Shown here piece by piece: positions 8,312-16,607 of a DNA stretch of 26,968 nucleotides. The notes below the pieces were generated by a model. The model did no database searches, had not been told where the DNA came from, and was given only the letters and a program-made list of their open reading frames with translations. Position 1 is the first letter of the stretch. Every line of letters begins with the position of its first letter. Position numbers and translations under genes: made by a program. This stretch comes from Nitrospina sp. (GTDB taxonomy: Bacteria > Nitrospinota > Nitrospinia > Nitrospinales > Nitrospinaceae), in NCBI GenBank assembly GCA_004357435.1, contig SMVS01000062.1:1-26968 (forward strand), written 5' to 3'.

Positions 8312-9142
8312 TCAGGCTTTCCCAAAGAAAAATGGGTTGTGCTGTTTTTCTTCACCGACGGTGGTGGCGGGACCGTGCCCCGGATGCAGGCGGGTGTCGT
8401 CGGAATATGAAAACAGTTTGCCAACGATGGATTGGAACAAATCCTGCCAGGAGGAATTGGCGCGCCCCATGGAACCGGCAAAAATACAATCGCCGGAGAA
8501 AATGGTCTTGTTGATTTTATACGACACACCGCCCGCCGTATGCCCCGGCGTCGACAAGACCTCAATATTTAGATGACCCAGTTCAATCCGATCGCCATCC
8601 TGAACAAACTTCAAATCCCGACTGCCGCGCGGCTGTGGCTCCCCGGTACCGATCCAGGCAGGGCAGTTGTAAGCCTGGTCCAGAGCATCCAGTCCACCGG
8701 CGTGATCGGGGTGCGCATGGGTGAGCAAAATTTTTGAAGGCACCCGATTCAACTCCCCCGCTTTTTTAATGAGGGCTTCGGGATTGGCGCCGGTATCGAC
8801 AATAGCCGTGGCGCCGGTTTCCCGGCACTGGATCAAATAACATTTCACCGGGTAAGTTCCCATGAAAACGTTGAGACAGGTCATCTCGAACTCCGGATCG
8901 GGCTGGGACGCTTGCGGCATCCAGGTTTGATGCGCGATGGCCTGGAGCGCCGGGCCATGCAAATCCAAAGCCTCCGCGATTTTTAGGATGGCGGCATCGT
9001 CCGGGATCAATTCGTATTGTTCCATCCGGCGGATATCCGCCACTGGCGTCGCCACCGCCTCTGCCAGATCATTCGCGGACCAGGCTTTGCCGTCGCGCGC
9101 TTTCTGCAGAATATCGCCGAACTCATCTTCCAGAACCGACAT
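8312..9142 (-). CDS. HTH domain-metallo-beta-lactamase fold hydrolase fusion
   Basis: This 276-aa protein joins two modules. Residues 1-70 look like a Cro/CI-type helix-turn-helix (WSANDLAEAVATPVADIRRM, then a second helix pair). Residues ~85-276 are a glyoxalase II-like metallo-beta-lactamase domain. All metal ligands are present: HAHPDH (142-147), His201 in STPGHTAGG, Asp218 in FSGDCIFAGSMGR and His256 in LHPGHGPAT. The closing HNPFF is also typical of glyoxalase II-like hydrolases. The enzyme should hydrolyse a thioester or similar ester; the HTH suggests DNA binding or a degenerate scaffold. It is the first gene of the minus-strand block running to ftsY, with a TATAAT box about 58 bp upstream of its ATG. 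Confidence 0.88.
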   Translation of the reverse strand: MSVLEDEFGDILQKARDGKAWSANDLAEAVATPVADIRRMEQYELIPDDAAILKIAEALDLHGPALQAIAHQTWMPQASQPDPEFEMTCLNVFMGTYPVKCYLIQCRETGATAIVDTGANPEALIKKAGELNRVPSKILLTHAHPDHAGGLDALDQAYNCPAWIGTGEPQPRGSRDLKFVQDGDRIELGHLNIEVLSTPGHTAGGVSYKINKTIFSGDCIFAGSMGRANSSWQDLFQSIVGKLFSYSDDTRLHPGHGPATTVGEEKQHNPFFFGKA

Positions 9143-9199
9143 CCTATTTAGCCCTTCCTAATTGCAAATTGGTGAAAATTCAAATGTAGCTTTGCCTTT

Positions 9200-9205
9200 A
9201 TTATA
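9200..9205 (-). promoter_or_regulatory. Candidate -10 box for the HTH-MBL gene
   Basis: Read on the minus strand this is a perfect TATAAT, with transcription expected to start about 50 nt before the ATG at 9142. No convincing -35 lies 16-18 bp upstream, so it may need an activator. Confidence 0.35.
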
Positions 9206-9268
9206 CCTCACTTGAATTTTTACACCTCCTGCCATAATTTATTTGCTGGCAAGACGCTTGGCCAAATT

Positions 9269-9634
9269 TTACAGCCAGCGAGTCCATGCCGAAATGGTTT
9301 TTCTGTTTCTGGATACCCAACGATAGCCCACCTCCGAAAGCCAGGCAAAGCCGGGAATTTTGCGATAGCAACGGAGAGCCCTGCCTCGTCCGGGAACCAT
9401 CGCCAGAGTCCGGAACACGGCTTCCGCTCCTTCAAAAATTTCCCCCGAAGGCAAAACCAATTGGACGGAGGCCTCGAACCTTGCCTGGGCTATCTCTGGA
9501 AAACGCGGAGCCGTCTCCTGAAACGGCGCGTAATCGACTCGGTCCTTCGTAATATGTTGCCCCCGCCGGACAAGACGCGTGCACAATTGACAATCTCCGT
9601 CATAAATCAATAATGGTTTTTCAATGGGCGGCAT
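9269..9634 (-). CDS. DCC family thiol-disulfide oxidoreductase (DUF393)
   Basis: This 121-aa protein has the hallmark of the DUF393/DCC family near its N-terminus: LLIYDGDCQLC, with Cys15-x-x-Cys18 preceded by Asp-Gly-Asp. The rest matches the family layout, including a central FEGAEAVFRTL segment and a tryptophan- and arginine-rich tail (YRWVSRNRKTISAWTRW). Members are thioredoxin-fold proteins thought to exchange disulfides; substrates are mostly unknown. There is no signal peptide, so it should be cytosolic or membrane-associated. It stands alone on the minus strand between divergent ADP-ribosylglycohydrolase and the HTH-MBL gene. The start at 9634 lacks a visible Shine-Dalgarno, but the frame has no better one. 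Confidence 0.85.
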   Translation of the reverse strand: MPPIEKPLLIYDGDCQLCTRLVRRGQHITKDRVDYAPFQETAPRFPEIAQARFEASVQLVLPSGEIFEGAEAVFRTLAMVPGRGRALRCYRKIPGFAWLSEVGYRWVSRNRKTISAWTRWL

Positions 9635-9801
9635 AGCTGAGACTCATAGGACAAGTGGTCAAATTCCCGGCGGATGACCGGGTTATGAAAATTACAGGAT
9701 GCTCCGGCGCCTCATTATTATAGGACATTCCTCACCCAAAAATTGACGGCAAGCCGGGGATTTGAGAGGATGGGTGCCTGACCCTGAACAAGAGAAAAAT
9801 C

Positions 9802-10575
9802 ATGCTGGGAGCACTCGCAGGCGACATCATTGGTTCCAGGTTTGAGGCGCACAACATCAAAACCACAGAGTTTGCCCTGTTTCATGCCGACTGCCGGTTC
9901 ACCGACGATACGGTCCTGACCGTGGCCCTGGCGGACAGCATTTTATACGGGACCGATTTCGTGGACAAGCTGAAGCAGTATTACACGAACTATCCCACCG
10001 CCGGATACGGGCCGCGGTTTCTGCAATGGGCGTCCTCGTCCAGCCGCGATCCCTACAACAGTTTCGGCAACGGCGCCGCCATGCGGGTCAGCCCGGTGGG
10101 GTTCGCCTACGACTCGCTGGCAGAGGTCCTGGCAAAAGCCCAGGCCAGCGCCGCGGTCACGCACAACCATATCGAGGGCATCAAAGGAGCGCAAGCCACA
10201 GCCGCGGCGGTGTTTCTGGCCCGCACCGGAAAAAGCAAACCCGACATCGCCCAATTCATCACTTCCGAATTTCAGTATGCATTGGATCAACCGCTCGACG
10301 CCATTCGGGAAACCTATCAATTCGACGCCTCCTGCCAGGGATCCGTGCCGCAGGCGATCACCGCTTTCCTGGAATCCGATGATTTCGAGGATGCCATACG
10401 CAAAGCGGTTTCCATCGGCGGCGACAGCGACACCATCGCCTGCATCGCCGGTGCCATCGCCCACGCGTTTTATCGTGAAATTCCCGACCGCATCGTCGAT
10501 GAGGTGTACCGGATTCTCGACTCCCCCTTGCGCCAAATCACTACCCTGTTCACCAACAAATATGCCTGCCTATGA
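9802..10575 (+). CDS. ADP-ribosylglycohydrolase family protein
   Basis: This 257-aa protein is a DraG/ARH-type hydrolase that removes ADP-ribose from proteins or small molecules using a binuclear Mg/Mn centre. Both metal-ligand clusters are visible: FTDDT (33-37) and GGDSDT (206-211, with Asp208, Asp210 and Thr211). Supporting motifs are GALAGDIIGSRFE at the N-terminus, NGAAMRVSPVGF, and THNHIEGIKGAQATA. The length is close to that of compact bacterial members. No DraT-like ADP-ribosyltransferase is encoded in the window, so the modified target is unknown. The gene is on the plus strand 148 bp upstream of the large pentapeptide gene and divergent from the DCC gene. A purine-rich AAGAG lies about 8 nt before the ATG. 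Confidence 0.92.
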   Translation: MLGALAGDIIGSRFEAHNIKTTEFALFHADCRFTDDTVLTVALADSILYGTDFVDKLKQYYTNYPTAGYGPRFLQWASSSSRDPYNSFGNGAAMRVSPVGFAYDSLAEVLAKAQASAAVTHNHIEGIKGAQATAAAVFLARTGKSKPDIAQFITSEFQYALDQPLDAIRETYQFDASCQGSVPQAITAFLESDDFEDAIRKAVSIGGDSDTIACIAGAIAHAFYREIPDRIVDEVYRILDSPLRQITTLFTNKYACL

Positions 10576-10723
10576 ATTAGCACGTTTAAAGGCATCTTAG
10601 CTCTTGCGTTCTTTTTACCCGTAATATATCGTTCTACCTTGTGTCCGCTCCGGAAAAACTTTAGGATGGCTTCACCACACCCACAATTTTACTATTGAGT
10701 ATTGATCGACAGGAAACCAAACG

Positions 10724-12202
10724 ATGGCAGATTTAACTCGGGAAGAAGTTGAAGAAATCTTGAACCAGCTCAAAAAATTATCCGAGCAGGAAGAAGAGGA
10801 AAAAGAGAGAGCGGAAGAAGAGGGAGAGGAAGAAGAGGGAGAGGCCGTGGATTCGGATGAAGCGGAGAACTCCGACGACGACGAGGAACAGGATGAGGCC
10901 GAGCCGGCGGATGCAGAGGAAAAGGAAGAAGAAGAGGAGAAAAAGGAAGAGGAAGAGGAAGAGAAAGAGGAAGACCCCGCCCCGACTCTTAAAAACCTGG
11001 ACCTTTCAGGATTGGACCTGTCTCATTTAAATTTTTATGGCGCCGATATCAGTCAGTCCAAGCTGATCGGAACCAATCTCAACGAATCGGATCTTACCGG
11101 AAGCAATCTGAATGAGGTCGACCTCACGGAAGCGGATTTGAGCGGTAGCATCCTCAACGACGCCCAACTGAACGGAGCCCAAATGAGCCGGGCCAATTTA
11201 GAGGACGCCGATATACGGCGGACCGTCCTGCGTGAAGCCAACCTCACCGATGCCAATATGATCAACGCCAAAATCATCAAGGCCGACTTTTTTAAAGCCA
11301 ATCTGGCAGGCGCAAAGATGAGCGGAGCCGACCTGTCCCGTTCCAATTTTAAAACCGCCAATCTGAGCGGCGCCGATCTCTCCGATTCCAAACTCAGTAT
11401 GGGTATCTTTTACGAAACAGATTTCAGCAATGCCACGCTGGTGCGGGCTGAGATTAAAGGAGCCAAAATGTTCGGGGCCAACTTTAAAAACGCCCGACTC
11501 ACCCGGAGCGATATGACCGGAGCCGACCTCACCGAAGCCAAAATCATCCAGGCCGACCTCAGCCGTGTCAAACTGAGCGGTGCTATTCTGCGGCGTGCCG
11601 ACCTCACCCAGTCCGACCTGAGCGAAGCGCAAATGGACATTGCCGATCTCAATGGCGCCAACCTCAATCAGGTTCAGCTCGATGGCGCGCAAATGAACCG
11701 CATCAAATTGAACGGCTCAAATTTAAAAGACGGCCGCCTGCGCGGCGCCAACCTCAGCCGCGGCAAACTGGGCCTGGCCGACCTCACGGGAGTGGATCTC
11801 AGCGACGCCAATCTCGAAGGAGTGGATTTTACCGGGGCCAATCTGGACGGCGCTGATCTCAGCCGGGCCAATATTCAGGAAGGCGTTCTGGAAGGCGCTT
11901 CACTGAAAAAGGTCTTTCTTGCAGGAGCCAACTTAAGGAAAGCAAAACTCGATAAGGCCAACCTGGAAGGGAGCGATCTCGCGGGCGTTCGTCTCAAGGG
12001 AGCCTCCTGTGTCGCAACAAATCTGAAAGGCGCCGACCTCCACCGATCCGAACTCGACCATGTGGATTTTACCCAGGCGGATCTCACCGACGCCAACCTG
12101 GCGGGCGCCAAACTTTTTCAAGCCGATCTCACTCAAGCCAAACTCGCCAACACCAACCTGAAAGACGCTGATCTTACCGAAGTCACCGGCTACCCATCCT
12201 AA
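10724..12202 (+). CDS. Large pentapeptide-repeat protein with acidic N-terminal region
   Basis: This 492-aa protein has two parts. Residues 1-~85 are extremely rich in Glu and Asp with interspersed Lys, begin with a helix (LTREEVEEILNQLKKLSEQ), and should form a charged coiled coil or disordered tail. Residues ~88-487 are nearly uninterrupted A(D/N)LXX pentapeptides, roughly 80 of them, predicting a right-handed quadrilateral beta-helix of about 20 coils. No signal peptide, membrane segment or enzymatic domain is seen. Some pentapeptide proteins (MfpA, Qnr) mimic DNA and bind gyrase; this helix is far longer, so that role should not be assumed. AGGA lies 9 nt before the ATG. The gene is convergent with the KamA-family gene, 28 bp apart. 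The acidic segment shows as a GA-rich tract at ~10740-10975. Confidence 0.93.
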   Translation: MADLTREEVEEILNQLKKLSEQEEEEKERAEEEGEEEEGEAVDSDEAENSDDDEEQDEAEPADAEEKEEEEEKKEEEEEEKEEDPAPTLKNLDLSGLDLSHLNFYGADISQSKLIGTNLNESDLTGSNLNEVDLTEADLSGSILNDAQLNGAQMSRANLEDADIRRTVLREANLTDANMINAKIIKADFFKANLAGAKMSGADLSRSNFKTANLSGADLSDSKLSMGIFYETDFSNATLVRAEIKGAKMFGANFKNARLTRSDMTGADLTEAKIIQADLSRVKLSGAILRRADLTQSDLSEAQMDIADLNGANLNQVQLDGAQMNRIKLNGSNLKDGRLRGANLSRGKLGLADLTGVDLSDANLEGVDFTGANLDGADLSRANIQEGVLEGASLKKVFLAGANLRKAKLDKANLEGSDLAGVRLKGASCVATNLKGADLHRSELDHVDFTQADLTDANLAGAKLFQADLTQAKLANTNLKDADLTEVTGYPS

Positions 12203-12230
12203 GCCAGTGGATGGCGCGCTTCAACTGTTC

Positions 12231-13415
12231 TCAGACGTATTCCAGAATATCAAATGATGTTTGGCGGGAATCGCTGGCCGAGTCCCCGAGGCTGTAATCG
12301 TCCACCGCTTCCACGTAATCGTCGAACCAATAAGCGTTGGGATTGCGCTTGAACACCAGAAACCGGGAACCGTCTTTGGCTTTGGCGGCACGTTGGTACT
12401 TGAAGTAAATATGCTCCTGCGTGAGGCCGACGATTTCTATTTTTCCGGTGCTATGCGACATCACAAACCGGGCACGCTTCGCCAAACCGGAGCAACCGGT
12501 CCGGGCGGTTTCAAAAATCTCGTAAGCTTGTTCCACAGGCGTGACATAAATTTTATTGCCAAGCGTTGGCCGGCATTGAAAAACGTAATAAGGCGGCACC
12601 CCGATAAAAGACAATTTGTTGAACAACTCACCCAACACCTGGGCGTTGTCATTCACACCGGCGATCAACGGCGTCTGGTTGACCACGATGGCGCCCGCCT
12701 TCAGCAAAAACTCCAAACACCGGATGGCCTCCGGTGTCAGCTCCCGGGGATGATTGAAATGCGCCATGATGTAGATTCGTTTTTCCGGCGTGCTGTACTT
12801 CTCAAGCATTGCCTTGAGGGAAGGATCGTTGTAAATCCGCATGGGATTGAACGCCGGAATCTTGGTGCCGATGCGTATGATGTTCACATGGTCCACTTCC
12901 CTGACTTTACGAATTATCGGTTCTAACTTGGAGGTGGACATGATCAAGGGATCGCCGCCGGTCAACAACACATTGTTGATTTCAGGGTGCGCGTTAATAT
13001 ATTCCAATCCCTCCGATATGTCCTTGGTGACTTCTTCGTTGTCATCCATGAACAGGCGTTTGCGAAAACAGAAACGGCAATAGGCGGCGCAAACTTCATT
13101 CACCAATAAGAGCGCGGTGGAACTGTATTTATGCTCCACTCCTTTGGCCACCGTGTAACTCTCCTCATCGGAAGCATCGAGTCGGCCCCAATCTTCCAAT
13201 TCGCCAGTTTCCGGCATGACAATTTTGCGGATCGGATCCTCCGGGTCGTCCCAATCGATCAAAGATTGATAGTAATCGTTGGTGCGAAAAACAAACTGGT
13301 CGGTAACCTCATTGAGGTCCTTCACTTCGCCCTGGCTCAGCTGAGGAATCTGCTCCAATTTATTCAGATATCTGGGCTTTTTGCCGTTGCCATGGGCAAA
13401 TGATGCGTTATTCAT
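12231..13415 (-). CDS. KamA-family radical SAM aminomutase-like protein, altered substrate site
   Basis: This 394-aa protein has the radical-SAM cluster motif C109-x3-C113-x2-C116 (CAAYCRFC), LTGGDPL for SAM binding, and the PLP-site lysine Lys325 in SHSTGK. The overall frame (VNQTPLIAGVND, PPYYVFQC, TPVEQAYEI) matches lysine 2,3-aminomutase. However, the two aspartates that hold the lysine side-chain amine in the clostridial enzyme (Asp293, Asp330) align with Arg282 (QCR) and Ser320. A glutamate 2,3-aminomutase is described, from memory, with Lys and Asn there, so an acidic substrate is plausible. I chose ATG 13415 because AAGGA sits 7 nt upstream; TTG 13478 and ATG 13457 extend the frame but lack a ribosome binding site. 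It is a single gene, convergent with the pentapeptide gene. Confidence 0.9.
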   Translation of the reverse strand: MNNASFAHGNGKKPRYLNKLEQIPQLSQGEVKDLNEVTDQFVFRTNDYYQSLIDWDDPEDPIRKIVMPETGELEDWGRLDASDEESYTVAKGVEHKYSSTALLLVNEVCAAYCRFCFRKRLFMDDNEEVTKDISEGLEYINAHPEINNVLLTGGDPLIMSTSKLEPIIRKVREVDHVNIIRIGTKIPAFNPMRIYNDPSLKAMLEKYSTPEKRIYIMAHFNHPRELTPEAIRCLEFLLKAGAIVVNQTPLIAGVNDNAQVLGELFNKLSFIGVPPYYVFQCRPTLGNKIYVTPVEQAYEIFETARTGCSGLAKRARFVMSHSTGKIEIVGLTQEHIYFKYQRAAKAKDGSRFLVFKRNPNAYWFDDYVEAVDDYSLGDSASDSRQTSFDILEYV

Positions 13416-13422
13416 AAGAAAA

Positions 13423-13427
13423 TCCTT
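13423..13427 (-). promoter_or_regulatory. Ribosome binding site deciding the KamA-family start
   Basis: AAGGA on the minus strand, 7 nt before ATG 13415. The earlier in-frame TTG (13478) and ATG (13457) have nothing comparable, so the shorter product is preferred. Confidence 0.7.
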
Positions 13428-13768
13428 AATTTGATATTCCTGTAATGCCCGCCCCATCGTCCGATAAGTGCGAACCAACCCTAAGCTCGGACACTAAATA
13501 CTCTGCCAATTTTTTATGGGGTTTGCCCGCACGCCTGGGGAAAAAATATCCGAAAAAAATTTACATTGAATAATTATCTTTTCCGTATTGAATGGATTGT
13601 CTAATTAAATTAAGAATTTTTTAAGCACACGAATTAAACAAACCCAGCGGCTTAAATAAAATTGAGACCCTACGTTAGATGTTAGTTTGATCGGGGAATT
13701 TTCTCACAACAAAAAAAAAATGGAAAGAAATTATCGTAAAAAAATATTTTTAATCTTTTTAAAAAATT

Positions 13769-13786
13769 ATTTTCAATATTGAAAAT
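13769..13786. repeat. Perfect 18-bp palindrome ATTTTCAAT|ATTGAAAAT
   Basis: The two 9-bp halves are exact inverted copies with no spacer. It sits in the middle of the AT-rich island, about 350 bp upstream of the KamA-family start. Dimeric regulators bind such sites, but short AT-only palindromes also arise by chance in DNA this AT-rich. Confidence 0.5.
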
Positions 13787-14173
13787 CCAAATTTATAAAA
13801 ATAATTTTTTAAAAAAATAATCTCTTATAAAACGTTGCTGTTTTTAAATAAATTAATTTTTTTATAATCCAACGACAACATCAGCAAGTTTTTTCATCAC
13901 CTGTTATGGGGAGCATTTAAGGGTTAAAAATTGAAGAGTTACACCCCCTGCCCGAAAAAACGGCAACCGGGCTTGATCCTTGTTGAGAAAAACCAGCCAC
14001 CGGGTCTCTCAACAGTTTCATCCATTCGCCTCACCATGGATTACTTAAAGGAAAATAGACGAATAAAAAACGAAAATATAAAAGACCACCCATTTTTTAT
14101 AAATACAAAAAATACACTTTATTTTTATGCTGGAGGTAAACTCAGAATTTCGGGCGGACGCCCCGAACTTAGG

Positions 14174-15364
14174 TCAACGGGAAGGCAGATTCATGGTGTC
14201 ACGGACCTTGGTGAAGGCCGCGACCGCCCGCTCAATGTCTTGTTTATTATGCGCCGATGAAATTTGCAGGCGAATCCGGGCGGCTCCCTTGGGAACCACA
14301 GGAAAACTGAACCCGATCACATAAACACCTTCCTTTAAAAGGTTTTCTGCCATTTGCCGGGCGACGGCCGCGTCCCCCAGCATAATGGGAATGATGGGAT
14401 GGTCTCCCGGTGGCAAGCTGAACCCGGCCGCCGCCATCTGCTCGCGAAAGCCGGCGGTATTGTCCCTGAGCTTTTGCAACAAGTCTGGGGAGCGTTCAAT
14501 AATTTCAATGGCTTTTAAAGAAACTGCGGCCACCACCGGGGACAGCGTGTTGGAAAAGAGATAGGGCCGCGACCGTTGCCGCAACAGTTGGACCACCTCT
14601 CCGGCCCCACTGGTGAATCCGCCGGACGACCCACCCAGGGCCTTGCCAAAGGTTGAGGTGATGATCGAAACCCGTCCCATAACCTTGCGATATTCAATGC
14701 TTCCCCGCCCGGTGTCGCCAAAAAACCCGGTGGCGTGAGAATCGTCTACCATCACCCAGGCGCCATACGCTTCCGCCAACTGGCAGATTTCCCCTAGCGG
14801 GGCCACATCGCCATCCATGCTGAACACGCCGTCGGTGGCGATCAGTTTGAAGCGGGATTTTGCCGCCCGCTGGAGCTGGGTCTCGAGGTGCCCCATATCC
14901 GCATGGTTGTAACGGAACCGCGCCGCCTTACACAACCGGGTGCCGTCGATGATGCTGGCATGATTGAGGCGATCACTGATGATCGCGTCCTGCTCGTTCA
15001 ACAAGGCTTCAAAGAGACCCGCATTGGCGTCGAAGCAGGAAGAATAGAGAATCGTATCTTCCATTCCCAGAAAGCGGGAAATCCGGTCCTCCAGCTGTTT
15101 GTGGATTTCGTGGGTGCCGCAGATGAACCGCACGGAGGCCATGCCGAATCCGTACCGATCCAAGGCCTTTTTGCCCGCCTCAATCAATTCCGGATGGTTG
15201 GCCAGCCCGAGGTAATTGTTGGCACAAAAATTCAGGACCTCGCCCTCGGCGACTTGCAGGTGGGTTTGTTGCGGAGAAAGTAAAACACGTTCGTTCTTGT
15301 ACAACCCCGCTTGCCGGATGTCTGCCAGTTCGGATTGGATGTATCCCAACAGATCCTCTCTCAT
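14174..15364 (-). CDS. kbl: 2-amino-3-ketobutyrate CoA ligase (glycine C-acetyltransferase)
   Basis: Kbl is a PLP enzyme of the alpha-oxoamine synthase family that cleaves 2-amino-3-ketobutyrate with CoA into glycine and acetyl-CoA. The 396-aa product is the usual length (E. coli about 398). Visible motifs are [10 protein letters not shown] near the N-terminus, [21 protein letters not shown], the cofactor-ring aspartate in [14 protein letters not shown], and the PLP-lysine segment [14 protein letters not shown] chose ATG 15364 because GGAGGTG lies 5 nt upstream; the TTG 18 bp further upstream would overlap that ribosome binding site. It follows tdh after 31 bp, completing the two-step threonine-to-glycine pathway. 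Its position directly after tdh makes paralogues such as BioF or serine palmitoyltransferase unlikely. Confidence 0.95.
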   Translation of the reverse strand: MREDLLGYIQSELADIRQAGLYKNERVLLSPQQTHLQVAEGEVLNFCANNYLGLANHPELIEAGKKALDRYGFGMASVRFICGTHEIHKQLEDRISRFLGMEDTILYSSCFDANAGLFEALLNEQDAIISDRLNHASIIDGTRLCKAARFRYNHADMGHLETQLQRAAKSRFKLIATDGVFSMDGDVAPLGEICQLAEAYGAWVMVDDSHATGFFGDTGRGSIEYRKVMGRVSIITSTFGKALGGSSGGFTSGAGEVVQLLRQRSRPYLFSNTLSPVVAAVSLKAIEIIERSPDLLQKLRDNTAGFREQMAAAGFSLPPGDHPIIPIMLGDAAVARQMAENLLKEGVYVIGFSFPVVPKGAARIRLQISSAHNKQDIERAVAAFTKVRDTMNLPSR

Positions 15365-15369
15365 GGTTT

Positions 15370-15376
15370 CACCTCC
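15370..15376 (-). promoter_or_regulatory. Ribosome binding site deciding the kbl start
   Basis: GGAGGTG on the minus strand, 5 nt before ATG 15364, is a near-perfect Shine-Dalgarno and rules out the upstream TTG at 15382. Confidence 0.85.
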
Positions 15377-15395
15377 GCACAAATATGAACAGGCT

Positions 15396-16553
15396 TTAGT
15401 ATTTTAAAATAATTTTGGGGTGATTTTGAAAAGCCTGTTCAAACGTTTCCATTTTAAATTTATTGAAGGGAAACAGGGTGCCCTCCCCTTTGTTCAGGAT
15501 CACATCATAAATTTTATCCTGAAAGTCGTGGCCTTTGGATTGCAGTAAGTTGCTCATGATGAACCAGGTCTGGAACACTTTGCGCCCGACAACGCTGTGG
15601 AGGGTTTTGCCGTGCATGATGATCTGCTGAAAATCAGTGATGATGAAGTCGCCCGCTGACAGTCCAAACAGGATCACATCCCCGCCGGCACGGGTGGCCA
15701 GGATGGCCGTGTTCAGGGCCTGATTACTGCCCGACATCTCCAACGCCACATCAACGCCTTCGCCGAAACAGGTTTGCTTGATTTTAGCAACCACCTCCGG
15801 ATCGGGAGCGACGCTTTTTGTGCCCGTGGACCTGGCGACTTTCAGCGGCAAATCCACACCCAGCCGCTCGGCCAGCTGGAGGTTTTTGGCATTGGGGTCA
15901 ATAGCGATAATGGTCGTCGCCCCCATGGTGCGCGCCACCAGAATTGAAAACAGGCCGATGGTGCCGCATCCGAATATAGCGACCGTCCGGCCCCGCAAGT
16001 CGACCCGACTGCAAGCATGCACGGCGTTTCCCAGGGGATCCTGAATGGCCGCCACTTCCGGCCGAATGCGGTCCGGGTCGGTGCGCCACAATTCTTTGGC
16101 GGGCAGTTTAATCAACTCGGCAAAACAGCCGTCGGTGGAAATTCCGATGATCAGATGGTTGGCGCAGACATGAGCGTCGCCGATTTTGCATTGGTGACAG
16201 CGTCCACAGAAGATGTGCGATTCGGTGGACACCAGATCGCCCGGTTTGTAGCCGTAGAACTTGGCGGCGTAACTGCCCACCGCCACCACTTCACCAAACA
16301 GTTCATGGCCGCAGACCCGGTGGAGATGTCCGTTGCTCTCCAGCGAATCAAAAATCATTTCCTTGAACGCGCGACGGTACCAAATGCTCTTGTCGGACCC
16401 GCAAAATCCGGTGAAGCGGGGGCGGATGAGAACCCGGCTCGCGTCCTCTGGATTTTTGCCCTCATCCAGCTCCGGCTCCGCCACCGAAGTGTGCACCATC
16501 CCTTCGGTGGTTTCCCATTCATTTCGTTTGACATCGAGAACAAGAGCTTTCAT
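15396..16553 (-). CDS. tdh: Zinc-dependent L-threonine 3-dehydrogenase-type alcohol dehydrogenase
   Basis: This 385-aa medium-chain dehydrogenase should oxidise L-threonine to 2-amino-3-ketobutyrate with NAD. Catalytic zinc ligands are Cys51 (GFCGSD) and His83-Glu84 (CGHELFGE). The four structural-zinc cysteines are 116, 119, 122 and 130 ([15 protein letters not shown]). The Rossmann motif is GCGTIG (195-200), with Asp219 at the end of the next strand favouring NAD over [14 protein letters not shown] matches the equivalent threonine dehydrogenase segment. It is about 40 residues longer than E. coli Tdh, partly from an insertion around residues 57-75 ([18 protein letters not shown]). The threonine assignment rests mainly on kbl immediately downstream. 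An AGGAAGG lies before the ATG. Confidence 0.87.
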   Translation of the reverse strand: MKALVLDVKRNEWETTEGMVHTSVAEPELDEGKNPEDASRVLIRPRFTGFCGSDKSIWYRRAFKEMIFDSLESNGHLHRVCGHELFGEVVAVGSYAAKFYGYKPGDLVSTESHIFCGRCHQCKIGDAHVCANHLIIGISTDGCFAELIKLPAKELWRTDPDRIRPEVAAIQDPLGNAVHACSRVDLRGRTVAIFGCGTIGLFSILVARTMGATTIIAIDPNAKNLQLAERLGVDLPLKVARSTGTKSVAPDPEVVAKIKQTCFGEGVDVALEMSGSNQALNTAILATRAGGDVILFGLSAGDFIITDFQQIIMHGKTLHSVVGRKVFQTWFIMSNLLQSKGHDFQDKIYDVILNKGEGTLFPFNKFKMETFEQAFQNHPKIILKY

Positions 16554-16607
16554 AGCCGCCTTCCTATTATTAATATCCTCCCGCCGTCCGCAAAAGGCAA
16601 TGCCTTT

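Larger units (their letters stand above)
13416..14173. other. AT-rich non-coding island between the KamA-family gene and kbl
   Basis: About 760 bp hold no gene I can support. From ~13550 to ~13880 the sequence is almost entirely A and T, with long A and T tracts, in sharp contrast to the GC-balanced coding DNA on either side. It includes a perfect 18-bp palindrome at 13769-13786. A frame on the plus strand (13931-14260) lacks a ribosome binding site and runs antisense into kbl. A GC-rich imperfect hairpin (TTCGGGCG-GA-CGCCCCGAA, 14149-14167) lies just after the kbl stop, but no T-run follows on the minus strand, so it is at best a weak terminator. The region must contain the promoter for the KamA-family gene. 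Confidence 0.6.

Noticed and set aside
10740..10975. GA-rich tract as a tandem DNA repeat or microsatellite
   Set aside because: It is an in-frame coding region for Glu/Lys/Asp with mixed codons and no fixed repeat unit.
11198..11692. 164-codon minus-strand frame with regular Ile/Gly/Val repeats
   Set aside because: The periodicity is only the mirror of the pentapeptide repeats on the plus strand.
13931..14260. 109-codon plus-strand frame in the AT-rich island
   Set aside because: No ribosome binding site, biased low-complexity composition, and it runs antisense into the kbl C-terminus.
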